This document shows, one piece after another, positions 40,151-48,933 of a stretch of 64,000 nt of DNA. Numbering within the stretch: the stretch's first letter is position 1; the number at the start of each line of letters is the position of its first letter. Location: positions 682,001 through 746,000 of the forward strand of contig NZ_PNFD01000001.1 in NCBI RefSeq assembly GCF_003254645.1, given 5' to 3'. The translations under genes were made by a program, and so were the position numbers. Origin of the DNA: Microbacterium suaedae. Lineage in GTDB: Bacteria; Actinomycetota; Actinomycetes; Actinomycetales; Microbacteriaceae. Below the pieces are notes generated by a model. It was not told where the DNA came from, made no database searches, and worked only from the letters and a program-made list of their open reading frames with translations.

Positions 40151-41005
40151 TCACCGCCCGTCGGCACGCGCCTCGCGTTCGAGCTCGGCGATGTACGCGA
40201 GCGATCGCGGCGAGACGCCGAGCGCCTCCGGCGCGACGTCGTGCGCGTGACCCGTGACGCGGGAGACGTCGCGGGCCGCGCCCACGGCGGCCGCCGTCAG
40301 CAGGTCGGCGAGCGGCCGCGAGGGGCTGTCGTCGTTCGGGACGACCACCCCGAGCGCCGCAACCACCTCCCCTGCGGCGCCGCGCAGCGGGACGGCGATG
40401 CCGCGGGTCTGCTCGTGGATGAAACCGTCCGCGACGACGAAACCGTCTCGCCGAATCTCCTCGAGAATCCGCCGCAGGGCGTCCGGTGATGAGATGGTCC
40501 GCGGTGTGATCTTCCGCATCGGCTTTGCGACGACGGCGTCGACGACGCCCTCGGGCGCGTGCGCGAGCAGCGCGAGCCCCGCCGAGGAGACGTGGGCGGG
40601 AACGCGTCCGCCGATGATCGTCGCGTTCACGACCGCATCGGGCCACGACACGCGCTCGAGGAAGAGTACGTCCGTCCCCTGCAGGATCCCGAGCTGCGTG
40701 TGCTGCCGCACACGACGATGCACCGCGTCGATCCAGGGGCGCGCCGCCTCGCGCAGTCCGATCGCGCCGGGCGTGCGCGAGGCGTACTCCCACAGCCGCA
40801 CTCCGAGCCGGTAGGTGCGGTCGTCCTGACGCTCGAGAAGTCCTTCGCGCACGAGCTCGCCCACCAGCCGGTGCGCCGTCGACGGCGCGAGGCCGGCGGC
40901 ACGGCAGATCTCGGTGAGGGTGAGGAACGGATGCAGCGGATCGAACGCGTCGAGCACCCGAAGGTGCCGCGCGAGCGCTGAGGTGCCCGCGGATTTGTGC
41001 GCCAT
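40151..41005 (-). CDS. IclR-family transcriptional regulator
   Basis: 284 residues. The N-terminal winged helix (ARHLRVLDAFDPLHPFLTLTEICRAAGLAPSTAHRLVGELVREGLL in three helices) covers about 10-60. The effector domain has YRLGVRLWEYASR, GRVPAHVSSAGLALLAHAP and DGFIHEQTRGIAVPLRGAAGEVVAALGVVVP. IclR proteins often control aromatic-acid catabolism (PcaU, PobR, PcaR). It is divergent from the Liv-type importer, with a perfect TTGCGA-T-TCGCAA palindrome between them, so it probably regulates the importer and perhaps the gal/lig genes. Confidence 0.92.
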   Translation of the reverse strand: MAHKSAGTSALARHLRVLDAFDPLHPFLTLTEICRAAGLAPSTAHRLVGELVREGLLERQDDRTYRLGVRLWEYASRTPGAIGLREAARPWIDAVHRRVRQHTQLGILQGTDVLFLERVSWPDAVVNATIIGGRVPAHVSSAGLALLAHAPEGVVDAVVAKPMRKITPRTISSPDALRRILEEIRRDGFVVADGFIHEQTRGIAVPLRGAAGEVVAALGVVVPNDDSPSRPLADLLTAAAVGAARDVSRVTGHAHDVAPEALGVSPRSLAYIAELEREARADGR

Positions 41006-41138
41006 CGCCGCCCTCCGCTCCAGATCGACACGCGCCGATCATTCACATCAATGGAACCGATCTCCACGAGAGTACACGCCCGATCTACCTTCGAATCGCG
41101 GTCATCGACGACCGCGCTTCGAACGTCGACCGAGACGT

Positions 41139-41151
41139 TTGCGATTCGCAA
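41139..41151. promoter_or_regulatory. Candidate IclR operator
   Basis: TTGCGA T TCGCAA is a perfect palindrome in the 245-bp gap between the IclR gene and the importer operon. A TGACAT (41161-41166) and TACTGT (41185-41190) pair, 18 bases apart, lies just downstream as a possible importer promoter. Confidence 0.5.
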
Positions 41152-41250
41152 CATAATTGGTGACATTTCCGGCGCCACGGCGTGTACTGTCCGAAAGTGG
41201 ACGCCTCGCCGTCCAACCCGAATCACGCCGGCGTGAACCGAGGAAGCTGC

Positions 41251-42033
41251 ATGGCCGCACAACTGACGCTGACAGACGTCAACCTCCGTTTCGGAGGCGT
41301 GACCGTCCTGACCGACGTCGCATTCGACGTCGATCCCGGGCAGATCCTCGGGCTGGTGGGCCCGAACGGTGCCGGGAAGACGTCGCTGTTCAACTGCATC
41401 AGCGGGCACTACCGTCCGAGCTCCGGATCCATCCGGCTCGACGGCCAGGAGATCGCCGGCTCGCAGCCGTCGACGCTGAACCGTCGTGGGCTCGCGCGGA
41501 CGTTCCAGCACCCCGCCCTCCAGCTCAACCACACCGTCCTCGAGAACGTCATGCTCGGCGGGCACACCCGCCTCCCGGGCGGGCCTCTCGCCTGGGCCCT
41601 CCGGCTACCGCCGACCGGACGTCGCGAGCGACAGATCCGAGACGAGGCGATGCACCTCCTTGAGGAGCAGGATCTCGGCTGGGCGGCGACGTCCCGTGCC
41701 GACGAGCTTTCCCACGGTCTGCACAAGAGCATCGAGCTCTGCCGCGCCCGCCTCTCGCACCCGTCGCTGCTCCTCCTCGACGAGCCGGCGGCTGGTCTGT
41801 CTCAGGGCGAGGTCGAGCAGCTGATCACGACCGTGCGTCGCCTGCAGGAGACCGACGACATGACGATCATCGTCGTCGAGCACAACATGACGCTGATCTC
41901 GCAGCTCACCGACCGCGTCGTGGTGCTCGACCACGGCAGCAAGCTCATGGAGGGCACGGCCGCCGAGGCGCAGGCCGATCCCCGGGTCATCGAGGCGTAC
42001 CTCGGGAAGGAGGCGACCGATGGCGCTGCTTGA
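41251..42033 (+). CDS. Liv-type ABC importer ATP-binding protein (LivG-like)
   Basis: 260 residues from the ATG at 41251, with CGAGGAAG upstream. Walker A GPNGAGKTS, Q-loop ARTFQHPALQLNHTV, signature LSHGLHKSIEL, Walker B LLLLDEPAAGLS and the LivG-typical late VVVLDHGSKLMEGT are present. It pairs with the LivF-like subunit to power a HAAT-family importer. The neighbouring aromatic genes suggest an aromatic acid rather than a branched-chain amino acid as cargo. Overlaps the next gene by 14 bases. Confidence 0.9.
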   Translation: MAAQLTLTDVNLRFGGVTVLTDVAFDVDPGQILGLVGPNGAGKTSLFNCISGHYRPSSGSIRLDGQEIAGSQPSTLNRRGLARTFQHPALQLNHTVLENVMLGGHTRLPGGPLAWALRLPPTGRRERQIRDEAMHLLEEQDLGWAATSRADELSHGLHKSIELCRARLSHPSLLLLDEPAAGLSQGEVEQLITTVRRLQETDDMTIIVVEHNMTLISQLTDRVVVLDHGSKLMEGTAAEAQADPRVIEAYLGKEATDGAA

Positions 42034-42730
42034 GCTCGAAGACGTCACGGCTGCGTACGGACGGGTGCGCGTCCTCGAGGGCGTCTCGCTGTCGGTCCCC
42101 GACGGCGGCGCCGTGGGGATCCTCGGATCCAACGGAGCGGGGAAGACGACCACGCTGCGCGCGATCAGCGGCACGGTGAACGTCGGCGGGCGGATCACGT
42201 TCGACGGGCAGGACATCACGTCCGTCGGGCCCGAGAAGACGGCGGCCCTCGGCATCGCCCACGTGCCCGAGGGCCGCGGGACCCTTCCCAATCTCTCGGT
42301 TCGCGAGAACCTCCTCGTCGGCGCGTATCTCCGGCGCGATCGCGCCGAGATCCGCGCCGATATCGACTTCCTGCTCGATCTCTTCCCGCACCTCGCCCGG
42401 CGCATCTCGCAGAACGCCTCCGCCCTCTCCGGCGGCGAGCAGCAGATGCTCGCCGTGGGGCGTGCCTTCATGGCGAAGCCGCGCCTGCTCGTCCTCGACG
42501 AACCGTCGCTCGGGCTCGCGCCGTCCACGGCGCAGGACGTCTACGAGGCCATCGAGCGACTGCGGAAGGAATCGGGGATCGCGATGCTCGTCGTCGAACA
42601 GAACGCCAATCTCGCGTTCCGCGTCGTCGAGGCGGCCACGATCCTCGAGACGGGGCGCAGCACGATCAGCGGCACGACGGAGGAGCTCCGCGGTCGCGAC
42701 GAGATCCGGAAGGCGTACCTCGGAGGCTGA
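42020..42730 (+). CDS. Liv-type ABC importer ATP-binding protein (LivF-like)
   Basis: 236 residues, starting inside the livG-like 3' end behind GAAGGAGG. Walker A GSNGAGKTT, LAHVPEGRGTLPNLSVREN (the LivF hallmark GIxxVPEGRxxF), signature LSGGEQQML and Walker B LVLDEPSLGLAP. Second ATPase of the importer; acts at the cytoplasmic face with the LivH- and LivM-like permeases. Confidence 0.92.
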   Translation: MALLELEDVTAAYGRVRVLEGVSLSVPDGGAVGILGSNGAGKTTTLRAISGTVNVGGRITFDGQDITSVGPEKTAALGIAHVPEGRGTLPNLSVRENLLVGAYLRRDRAEIRADIDFLLDLFPHLARRISQNASALSGGEQQMLAVGRAFMAKPRLLVLDEPSLGLAPSTAQDVYEAIERLRKESGIAMLVVEQNANLAFRVVEAATILETGRSTISGTTEELRGRDEIRKAYLGG

Positions 42731-42731
42731 T

Positions 42732-43613
42732 ATGGGAACCTTCATCCAGCTCGTCGTCGACGGCCTCGGCATGGGATCCGTGTACGCGGCCCTCGGACTC
42801 GCGATCGTGATCGTCAACCAGTCGACGGGAATGATCAACTTCGCCCAGGGCGGGATGGCCGTGCTCTCGGCCTACTTCGTCTTCGCCCTCGTCGGCGTCG
42901 GCCTTCCCCTCATCGTCGCGATCCTCCTCGCGATCGTCGCGGCGTTCCTGCTCGGCGCCTTCCTCGAGCGCGTGCTGATCCGCCGCTTCGAGGGCGGGGA
43001 TCCCGATACGGCGATCGTCGTCACAGTCGGTCTTCTCACGCTCATCACGGGCGTGTGCGGCGCGATCTGGTCGTACAACAATCTGCACCTGCCGTGGCTC
43101 TTCCCGCCGGAGTCGTTCTCCGTCCTCGGCGCGTCGGTCAGCTGGCGCTCCCTCGGGACGTTCCTCGTGATCCTCGCGTGCATGATCCTGATCCAGGTGC
43201 TCTTCCGCGGCACGAAGCTGGGTCTCGCCCTGCGCGCCGTCGCCGACAATCCGGCTGCCGCCGCGCTCGCGGGCGTTCCCGTCGGCCGTCTGCTCATGGT
43301 CGGATGGGGCCTCGCGGCGGCCCTCGGCGCCGTCGCCGGCGCCCTCATCGCGCCGCGCCTGTCGCTGACGCCGGGCATGCTCGACACGGTCCTCGTCTAC
43401 GCTCTCGCCGCCGTCATCCTCGGGGGCCTGTCGAGCCCGATCGGCGTGGTCGTCGCGGCCTGGGCGATCGGCGTCATCGAGAATCTGGCCGCCGTGTACG
43501 TCCCGTTCGTCGGACACGATCTCAAGATCGCGGTGCCCTTCGTCTTCCTGTTCATCGTGCTGCTCGTCAGGCCGCAGGGCCTGTTCGGGCGCAAGACCGT
43601 CGTGCGAGTGTGA
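42732..43613 (+). CDS. Liv-type ABC importer permease (LivH-like)
   Basis: 293 residues and about eight membrane helices. It starts MGTFIQLVVDGLGMGSVYAALGLAIVIVNQST and has the conserved GMINFAQGGMAVLSAYF, the permease motif LRAVADNPAAAALAGVPV (the EAA-like coupling helix) and the end LLVRPQGLFGRK. It starts two bases after the livF-like stop. Forms the membrane pore with the LivM-like subunit. Confidence 0.92.
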   Translation: MGTFIQLVVDGLGMGSVYAALGLAIVIVNQSTGMINFAQGGMAVLSAYFVFALVGVGLPLIVAILLAIVAAFLLGAFLERVLIRRFEGGDPDTAIVVTVGLLTLITGVCGAIWSYNNLHLPWLFPPESFSVLGASVSWRSLGTFLVILACMILIQVLFRGTKLGLALRAVADNPAAAALAGVPVGRLLMVGWGLAAALGAVAGALIAPRLSLTPGMLDTVLVYALAAVILGGLSSPIGVVVAAWAIGVIENLAAVYVPFVGHDLKIAVPFVFLFIVLLVRPQGLFGRKTVVRV

Positions 43614-43618
43614 GCCCC

Positions 43619-44683
43619 ATGCCGATCTCTTCCCCCGCAGGCGACCTCACGGCGCCCATCACGACACCTCACGCGCCTCGGAGGCAGCGGTGGTGGACGA
43701 TCGCGATCGGTGTCGCGCTCGCGATCCTCCTCGTCGTCGCGCCCCTCGTGATGTCGATCTCGACGAATCAGATGCTCGCCCGCGTCGGCGTCTTCGCCGT
43801 CGCCGTCCTCGGCCTCAACGTGATCATGGGATATACGGGGCAGGTATCGCTCGGGCAGATCTTCTTCGTCGGATTCGGCGCCTACGCCACCGCCTACGGT
43901 GTGAACCACGACTGGCCCGTCGTCGTCACGTTCCTCGCCGCGGTGATCCTCCCCGGTATCGCGGGCCTCATCGTCGCCTTCGCGGCAGCGCGCCTCGGAG
44001 GCCTCGCGATCGCGATGGTGACCATCGCGCTGCCGATTATCGGGGTCCCGCTCGCCAAGAGGCTCACGGAGCTCACCGGCGGATCCCAGGGCACATCGGC
44101 GCGATTCTCGGATGCGCCCGCGTGGACAGGGCTCGCCGACGACCAGTGGCAGTACTACGTCGTCCTCGTCATCACCGCCGCGTGCTTCGTGCTCGTCGCG
44201 AATCTCACGCGCGGGAAGTTCGGCCGTGCGCTCGCGATCGTCAAGGAGAACGAGAACGTCGCGAAGTCGATGGGCATCTCGCCGTACCGCCACAAGGTGA
44301 TGGCGTTCACGATCGCCGCCATGATCGGCGGCATCGCGGGATTCCTTTACATGGTCGTGGTGCAGTACACGAGCCCCGAGACGCTCGCTTTCCATCACTC
44401 GATCAATCTGCTCGCCTCGATGGTCGTCGGCGGCGCGGGCAGCATCGTCGGATCGCTCCTCGGTGGTGCTTACTACGTGTTCGTGCCGAGCGTCACGAAC
44501 GAGATCGCGCCAACGCTCACGGCTCTCATCCAAGGCGCAATCCTCCTCGCCGTTCTCATCGTCCTTCCCGGGGGGCTCGCGAGCCTCCCGCACCGCGTCC
44601 GCCGATTCGTCCGCCGCCGCGCGTCCCGCGACGACGGATCCGATTCCCCCAACAAGAGTGTCGAACAGAGAGGTTCCTCATGA
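43619..44683 (+). CDS. Liv-type ABC importer permease (LivM-like)
   Basis: 354 residues from the ATG at 43619. About ten membrane helices; VLGLNVIMGYTGQVSLGQIFFVGFGAYATAY is the LivM hallmark, KENENVAKSMGISPYRHKVMAFTIAAM the coupling helix, and GGAGSIVGSLLGGAYYVF the late conserved part. A Ser/Pro-rich cytosolic start of about 25 residues and an Arg-rich tail frame it. ATGA overlap with the binding-protein gene. Confidence 0.92.
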   Translation: MPISSPAGDLTAPITTPHAPRRQRWWTIAIGVALAILLVVAPLVMSISTNQMLARVGVFAVAVLGLNVIMGYTGQVSLGQIFFVGFGAYATAYGVNHDWPVVVTFLAAVILPGIAGLIVAFAAARLGGLAIAMVTIALPIIGVPLAKRLTELTGGSQGTSARFSDAPAWTGLADDQWQYYVVLVITAACFVLVANLTRGKFGRALAIVKENENVAKSMGISPYRHKVMAFTIAAMIGGIAGFLYMVVVQYTSPETLAFHHSINLLASMVVGGAGSIVGSLLGGAYYVFVPSVTNEIAPTLTALIQGAILLAVLIVLPGGLASLPHRVRRFVRRRASRDDGSDSPNKSVEQRGSS

Positions 44684-45942
44684 TCCTTCACACCCGATCC
44701 ACGCGAGCGCTCGGCGCCGTCGCGCTGGGATCCGCGCTCGCCCTCGCGCTGTCCGGCTGCGGCCGCGATGACGCGGGCGGCGGGGGCGAAGACGGCGGAG
44801 ACGCCTCGAGCCCCGGCATCACCGACGACTCGATCACGCTCGGCATCACCACCCCCCTCTCGGGCGCCACCGCAGGCCCCGGAACGTGCACCGTCGCGGG
44901 CCTGGTCGCCTACATGGGCGAGCGCAACGACGAAGGCGGCATCGAGTTTGGCGACGGGAACACCCGCACGGTCGAGATCGAGGCGTGGGACGACGCATAC
45001 GACCCCCAGAAGGCGCTGCAGAACTTCCAGCAGAACAGCACCGATGTGTTCGCCTTCACCTCCGGTCTCGGCACGCCGACCAACCGTGCCTATCGCGAGG
45101 CGGCCATCGATGAGGAGGTGCCGCAGGTTCTCATCCAGACCGGCGACCCGCTCTTCTCGGATCAGTCCGAGAGCCCCTGGCAGATCGGCTTCGTCCCGAC
45201 CTATCTCAATGAGGGCGCCGCCTTCGGCGAACTTCTCGCCGCCTCCGGCGAGGACATCACTGTCGCCGCGCTTTATCAGAACGACGACTACGGCGAAGGC
45301 TATTTCGAGGGCTTCCAGGAGGCCGTCGAGGGCACGAACGTCGAGATCGTCGAGGAGCTCACCTACGAGGCCACCGACACGTCCGTCGACGCCCAGCTGA
45401 CGGAGCTCGCCGGCACTGATGCCGATGTCTTCTTCAACGCCATGTCGATCACGCCGCTCGTCATCTCGTCGATCGAGAAGACGAAGGAGCTCGGCTGGGC
45501 TCCCAGCTGGTTCCTGCCCTCGAACACGTCCAGCCCCGCCGCCATTCTCGGCCCGGCGGAGGCGAACCCCGATGACGGGTTCTATTCCGTGTCGTTCGCG
45601 AAGGCACCGCAGTCGCCGGCGTATGCGGAGGACGAGGACGTGCAGACGTTCCTGTCCTCGCTTGAGGAGTACGCGGGCGAGTACACGACGACGCCCGACT
45701 TCCCCCACTGCATGTGGAGCTACATGATCGGCGCGACGCTCGAGGAGGCGTTCGCCGACATGGAGGAGCCGACCCGCGACGCGTTCATGGAATCGCTCCG
45801 CGGCATCTCGAACCTCGAGGCCCCGCTCATGCTCGACGGCACGTCCGTCGACACGACGCAGGACGGCCAGCCCGCCGTCTCGAGCCTCGTCGTTCAGAAG
45901 TACAACGGGGCGGGATACGACACCGCCGAATCGTTCGGCTGA
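44680..45942 (+). CDS. Liv-type ABC importer substrate-binding lipoprotein
   Basis: 420 residues. The signal peptide ends in LALSGC (lipidated Cys near residue 27), followed by an acidic Gly-rich linker. The periplasmic-type I fold shows ITLGITTPLSGATAGPG, WDDAYDPQKALQNFQQN, NDDYGEGYFEGFQEA and NAMSITPLVISSIEK. It captures the ligand outside the membrane for the LivHMGF-like complex. Its usual ligand class includes amino acids, urea and aromatic acids; the aromatic neighbours suggest the last. A good terminator follows. Confidence 0.92.
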   Translation: MILHTRSTRALGAVALGSALALALSGCGRDDAGGGGEDGGDASSPGITDDSITLGITTPLSGATAGPGTCTVAGLVAYMGERNDEGGIEFGDGNTRTVEIEAWDDAYDPQKALQNFQQNSTDVFAFTSGLGTPTNRAYREAAIDEEVPQVLIQTGDPLFSDQSESPWQIGFVPTYLNEGAAFGELLAASGEDITVAALYQNDDYGEGYFEGFQEAVEGTNVEIVEELTYEATDTSVDAQLTELAGTDADVFFNAMSITPLVISSIEKTKELGWAPSWFLPSNTSSPAAILGPAEANPDDGFYSVSFAKAPQSPAYAEDEDVQTFLSSLEEYAGEYTTTPDFPHCMWSYMIGATLEEAFADMEEPTRDAFMESLRGISNLEAPLMLDGTSVDTTQDGQPAVSSLVVQKYNGAGYDTAESFG

Positions 45943-45952
45943 TCCCTCATGA

Positions 45953-45993
45953 CTCTGGCGAGAGAGCACCTCTTCGGTGCCCTCTCGCCAGAG
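45953..45993. terminator. Terminator after the importer operon
   Basis: CTCTGGCGAGAG pairs with CTCTCGCCAGAG and the stem continues with GCACC/GGTGC around TCTTC. Convergent with the dehydrogenase gene. Confidence 0.88.
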
Positions 45994-46012
45994 GAATGCT
46001 TGCTCGCGGGTC

Positions 46013-47113
46013 TCAGAACCGCACGATGGGCTTGATGACCTCTCCGCTCGCCGAGTCGGCGAAGGCGTCGTCGATGTCAGCAATGTCGTAGTACTTCACG
46101 AGCTTGTCGAAGGGGAACCGCCCCTGGCGCCAGAGCTCGATGAGGCGCGGAATGAACACCTGCGGCACCGAATCGCCCTCGATGATCATCTTCAGCGACC
46201 AGCCGCGCGTCATCGACAGGCCCGTCTCGAAAGCCGTCTCGGTTCCGGGGGCCTGCGCGCCGACGACGCCGACCGTGCCACGCACGCCCAACGAGTCGAC
46301 CGCCTGCCGCAGAACGGGCGAGACTCCGGAGGTCTCGAGCGCGTAGTCGACGCCAACGCCCGTGATCTCTTTGATGCGTGCGGGGACGTCCTCTTCCTTC
46401 GCGTTCACGGTGTGCGTCGCTCCGAGCTCGGCTGCCAGGGCGAGCCGGTCGGGATTCACATCGACCGCGATGATCTGCCCGACGCCGACGGCGACGGCGC
46501 CGAGCACGCCCGCAAGCCCGACAGCACCAGCGCCGAACACCGCGAGCGTGGATCCCGCCTCGGGACGCAGCGCCGTGATGACCGCGCCCGCGCCCGTCTG
46601 GATCCCACAGCCGAGCGGGCCGAGCACGTCGAGCGGCACATCGTCATCAACCTTGACGACCGAGCGCTCGTCGGCGTTCGTGTGCGCGGCGAACGACGAC
46701 TGCCCGAAGAAGTGCGACGAGAGTGACTCGCCCGATGCATCGGTGAAGGCCCGGGAACCGTCGGCGCGCGAGCCTCCGAAGTTGCGATCGTAGAGATTCT
46801 CGCAGTACGTGGATCCGCCCGTCAGGCAGTGTCGGCACGTGCCACACGAACTGACGGAGAGCACGACGTGATCGCCGGGGGCGACGGTCGTCACGGCGGA
46901 TCCGATCTCCTCGACCACGCCCGCGCCCTCGTGCCCGAGGACGGCCGGAAGCGGCGTCGGATAGATCTGGTCGCGCACGACGGCATCGGTGTGACACACG
47001 CCCGTCGCGACGAGTCGCACGCGCACCTCGGAGGGGCGCAGATCGTCGAGCTCAACAGGCTCGATCGCGAACGACCCGCCCTTCTCCCGGACGACAGCGG
47101 CTGTTGTCTGCAT
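46013..47113 (-). CDS. Zinc-dependent aryl/benzyl-alcohol-type dehydrogenase (MDR family)
   Basis: 366 residues from the ATG at 47113 (GGGGAAGGAAG upstream). Catalytic zinc ligands Cys40 (TGVCHTDAVV), His of LGHEGAGVVEEIGS and Cys of LGPLGCGIQTGAGAV are present, as are the structural zinc Cys residues (SSCGTCRHCLTGGSTYC). The nucleotide fold reads VFGAGAVGLAG. It resembles XylB/aryl-alcohol dehydrogenases, so it may oxidise an aromatic alcohol to the aldehyde before the acid pathway. Formaldehyde or other alcohols remain possible. Single gene, convergent with the importer. Confidence 0.87.
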   Translation of the reverse strand: MQTTAAVVREKGGSFAIEPVELDDLRPSEVRVRLVATGVCHTDAVVRDQIYPTPLPAVLGHEGAGVVEEIGSAVTTVAPGDHVVLSVSSCGTCRHCLTGGSTYCENLYDRNFGGSRADGSRAFTDASGESLSSHFFGQSSFAAHTNADERSVVKVDDDVPLDVLGPLGCGIQTGAGAVITALRPEAGSTLAVFGAGAVGLAGVLGAVAVGVGQIIAVDVNPDRLALAAELGATHTVNAKEEDVPARIKEITGVGVDYALETSGVSPVLRQAVDSLGVRGTVGVVGAQAPGTETAFETGLSMTRGWSLKMIIEGDSVPQVFIPRLIELWRQGRFPFDKLVKYYDIADIDDAFADSASGEVIKPIVRF

Positions 47114-47293
47114 CGCTTCTTCCTTCCCCGGCGCACTCCCGCGCACGCCGAATGTTCGTACTCCCGACGCTACGGCGTGCTCGACGACGATGGGTGGCGG
47201 CGGTTGGGAATGTTGAAGGGATGCCGGTGCAGGAGAGCATCATCGACCGTCAGGCATGCTCGAGCGATGCCGTCTGGTCTGACGTGCGACGTA

Positions 47294-47809
47294 TTACTGC
47301 TCGTGATCGCGAGGGCGGCCCTGGATGAGCTTCTCCAGCAAGGTCGTCAGCTGCTCACGCTCGTCTCCGGTCAGGCTTGAGAGCCATTCGCGTTCCCGCG
47401 CATTGTGCAGCGCGAAGGAATCGTGCCAGAGCTGACGACCCTTATCTGTGAGGTCGACTGTGACAAGTCGGCGGTCCTCGGATTCTCGTCGGCGTTCGAC
47501 GTACCCATCCCGTTCCAGGGTGTTGATCACACTCGAGATACTGGCTCGGCTGACGCTCGACAACCGTGCGATCGTGCGAGGTTCGAGCGGGCCGGCCGCC
47601 CACACGACGAAGAGCACACGATAACCGGCGTAGCTGACCCCGAAACTCCGCCAGACCGTGGAGTCGAGGTCGGCGATCGCGATATTCGAAGCGCGGGCGA
47701 GGTTGAAAAGGACACCCGTTGCCTCGGCGTCCAACTCGGGCGATTCATCGTTGATGCGCCTTCGAACGACGTCGATGAACGACGTCTCCCCTCCAGATGA
47801 CTTCGCCAT
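47294..47809 (-). CDS. MarR-family regulator of the acyl-CoA island
   Basis: 171 residues from the ATG at 47809 (GGGAG before it); the upstream in-frame region is non-coding in appearance. The winged helix reads EPRTIARLSSVSRASISSVINTLERDGYVERR with the wing ESEDRRLVTVDLTDKG, around residues 75-125. The GATGATTC sequence shared with other promoters in the island lies 20-28 bases before the start. It stands downstream of the CoA-transferase operon and is co-oriented with it (77-base gap). Ligand probably an acyl-CoA or aromatic acid, by analogy. Confidence 0.9.
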   Translation of the reverse strand: MAKSSGGETSFIDVVRRRINDESPELDAEATGVLFNLARASNIAIADLDSTVWRSFGVSYAGYRVLFVVWAAGPLEPRTIARLSSVSRASISSVINTLERDGYVERRRESEDRRLVTVDLTDKGRQLWHDSFALHNAREREWLSSLTGDEREQLTTLLEKLIQGRPRDHEQ

Positions 47810-47886
47810 GATCTCCCACGCGTGCTTTCGATGATTCTCGGACTCTGCGGTCTCATGTCTCAAGGATTCCCCGGAGCGCCTTCGTG

Positions 47887-48933
47887 TCATGTGCACGATG
47901 CACGATCCACGCCGGCTCCTCGGTCGACCACGGATCCGAACTCACGCCGGATCAGTTCACCGTGCTCATCGAGCGCTGAGGGAAGCCCACGGGCAGGGGG
48001 AACACCGTTCCTGAACTCTAGTGCATCGGCTTCCTCCACCACGTTCCACGGGATGTCTCGCCGAGGGCCGAATGTGAGCTCGATCTCACCCAACGCGCGC
48101 GCGCCGATCTCCTGCTCGAGGATCGCCCTGAGCTCCGCGCCTCGCTCGAACAGTTCAGCGGCAGACAGATCGGCCAGGTGCGGAAGTTCAAGTGCTTCGC
48201 AAAGCGCCCGCCAGAACGGCTCCTCATCGACGATGCCGAGCACGATGCGATGTCCGTCCGCTGTGCTGAACACCCCATAGGCCGCAGCCTGATTGCTCGC
48301 AGCGAGCACGCTGCCGTCGGCGCCCGCCCCGATATGGGCGAACTCGGCGAGCACGCCCGCCACGGCGACCTCGATCTCGCTCCCCTTTCCCCGCGCTTTC
48401 GCGTCCCATACCGCGGAGACGATGCGGAACGCCGCATACATTCCCGCGGCAGTGTCCCCGATCGGCATTCCCGGATGGCCCGGCAGATCCTGCATGATGC
48501 CGCGGAGGGCCCCGGAGGCCGCCAGATAGTTGATTTCGTGCCCCGGTCGATCTCTCAAGGGTCCTGTGGATCCGAACCCGGTGAGGGTGCAATGCACGAG
48601 CCGCGGGTTCAGTTCGAAGAGTGCATCGGCACCGAGACCGAGGCGTTCGGCCACTCCTGGGCGCCACGAGTTGACGAAGACGTCCGCTCTGCTCGCGACG
48701 ACTGTGGCCAGGCTCAGCCCCTCGTCGGTCCTCAGATCGCATTCCACGCTCTCCTTGACCCCGTTGAAGGCACGCCAGAGCCCCGGGATTCGGCGAGCCG
48801 GATCCCCGCCAGGCGGCTCGAACTTCACGACCCGTGCGCCGAGCCGCGACAGGAGTTCGGTCGCGTAGGGGCCCGGGCCGAAGATGGTGTGGTCTGCGAC
48901 GAGCATGCCTTCCAGTGGCATCGAGGATGTCAT
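47887..48933 (-). CDS. CaiB/BaiF-type (class III) CoA-transferase
   Basis: 348 residues, on the short side for the family (about 380-400). Conserved pieces are GMLVADHTIFGPGPYATELLSRLGARVVKFEPPGGDPAR, LRTDEGLSLA, FVNSWRPGVAERLGLG and MPIGDTAAGMYAA, whose Asp is the acyl-anhydride-forming residue. It should move CoA between an acyl-CoA donor and the imported acid. Starts 4 bases inside the ligase gene (ATGA-like overlap), so the two activation enzymes are co-translated. Confidence 0.88.
   Translation of the reverse strand: MTSSMPLEGMLVADHTIFGPGPYATELLSRLGARVVKFEPPGGDPARRIPGLWRAFNGVKESVECDLRTDEGLSLATVVASRADVFVNSWRPGVAERLGLGADALFELNPRLVHCTLTGFGSTGPLRDRPGHEINYLAASGALRGIMQDLPGHPGMPIGDTAAGMYAAFRIVSAVWDAKARGKGSEIEVAVAGVLAEFAHIGAGADGSVLAASNQAAAYGVFSTADGHRIVLGIVDEEPFWRALCEALELPHLADLSAAELFERGAELRAILEQEIGARALGEIELTFGPRRDIPWNVVEEADALEFRNGVPPARGLPSALDEHGELIRREFGSVVDRGAGVDRASCT

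Noticed and set aside
46013..47113. Dehydrogenase as the mycothiol-dependent formaldehyde dehydrogenase that would serve the demethylase
   Set aside because: LigM-type demethylation transfers the methyl to folate and does not release formaldehyde, and the sequence looks closer to aryl-alcohol dehydrogenases; not excluded but not supported.
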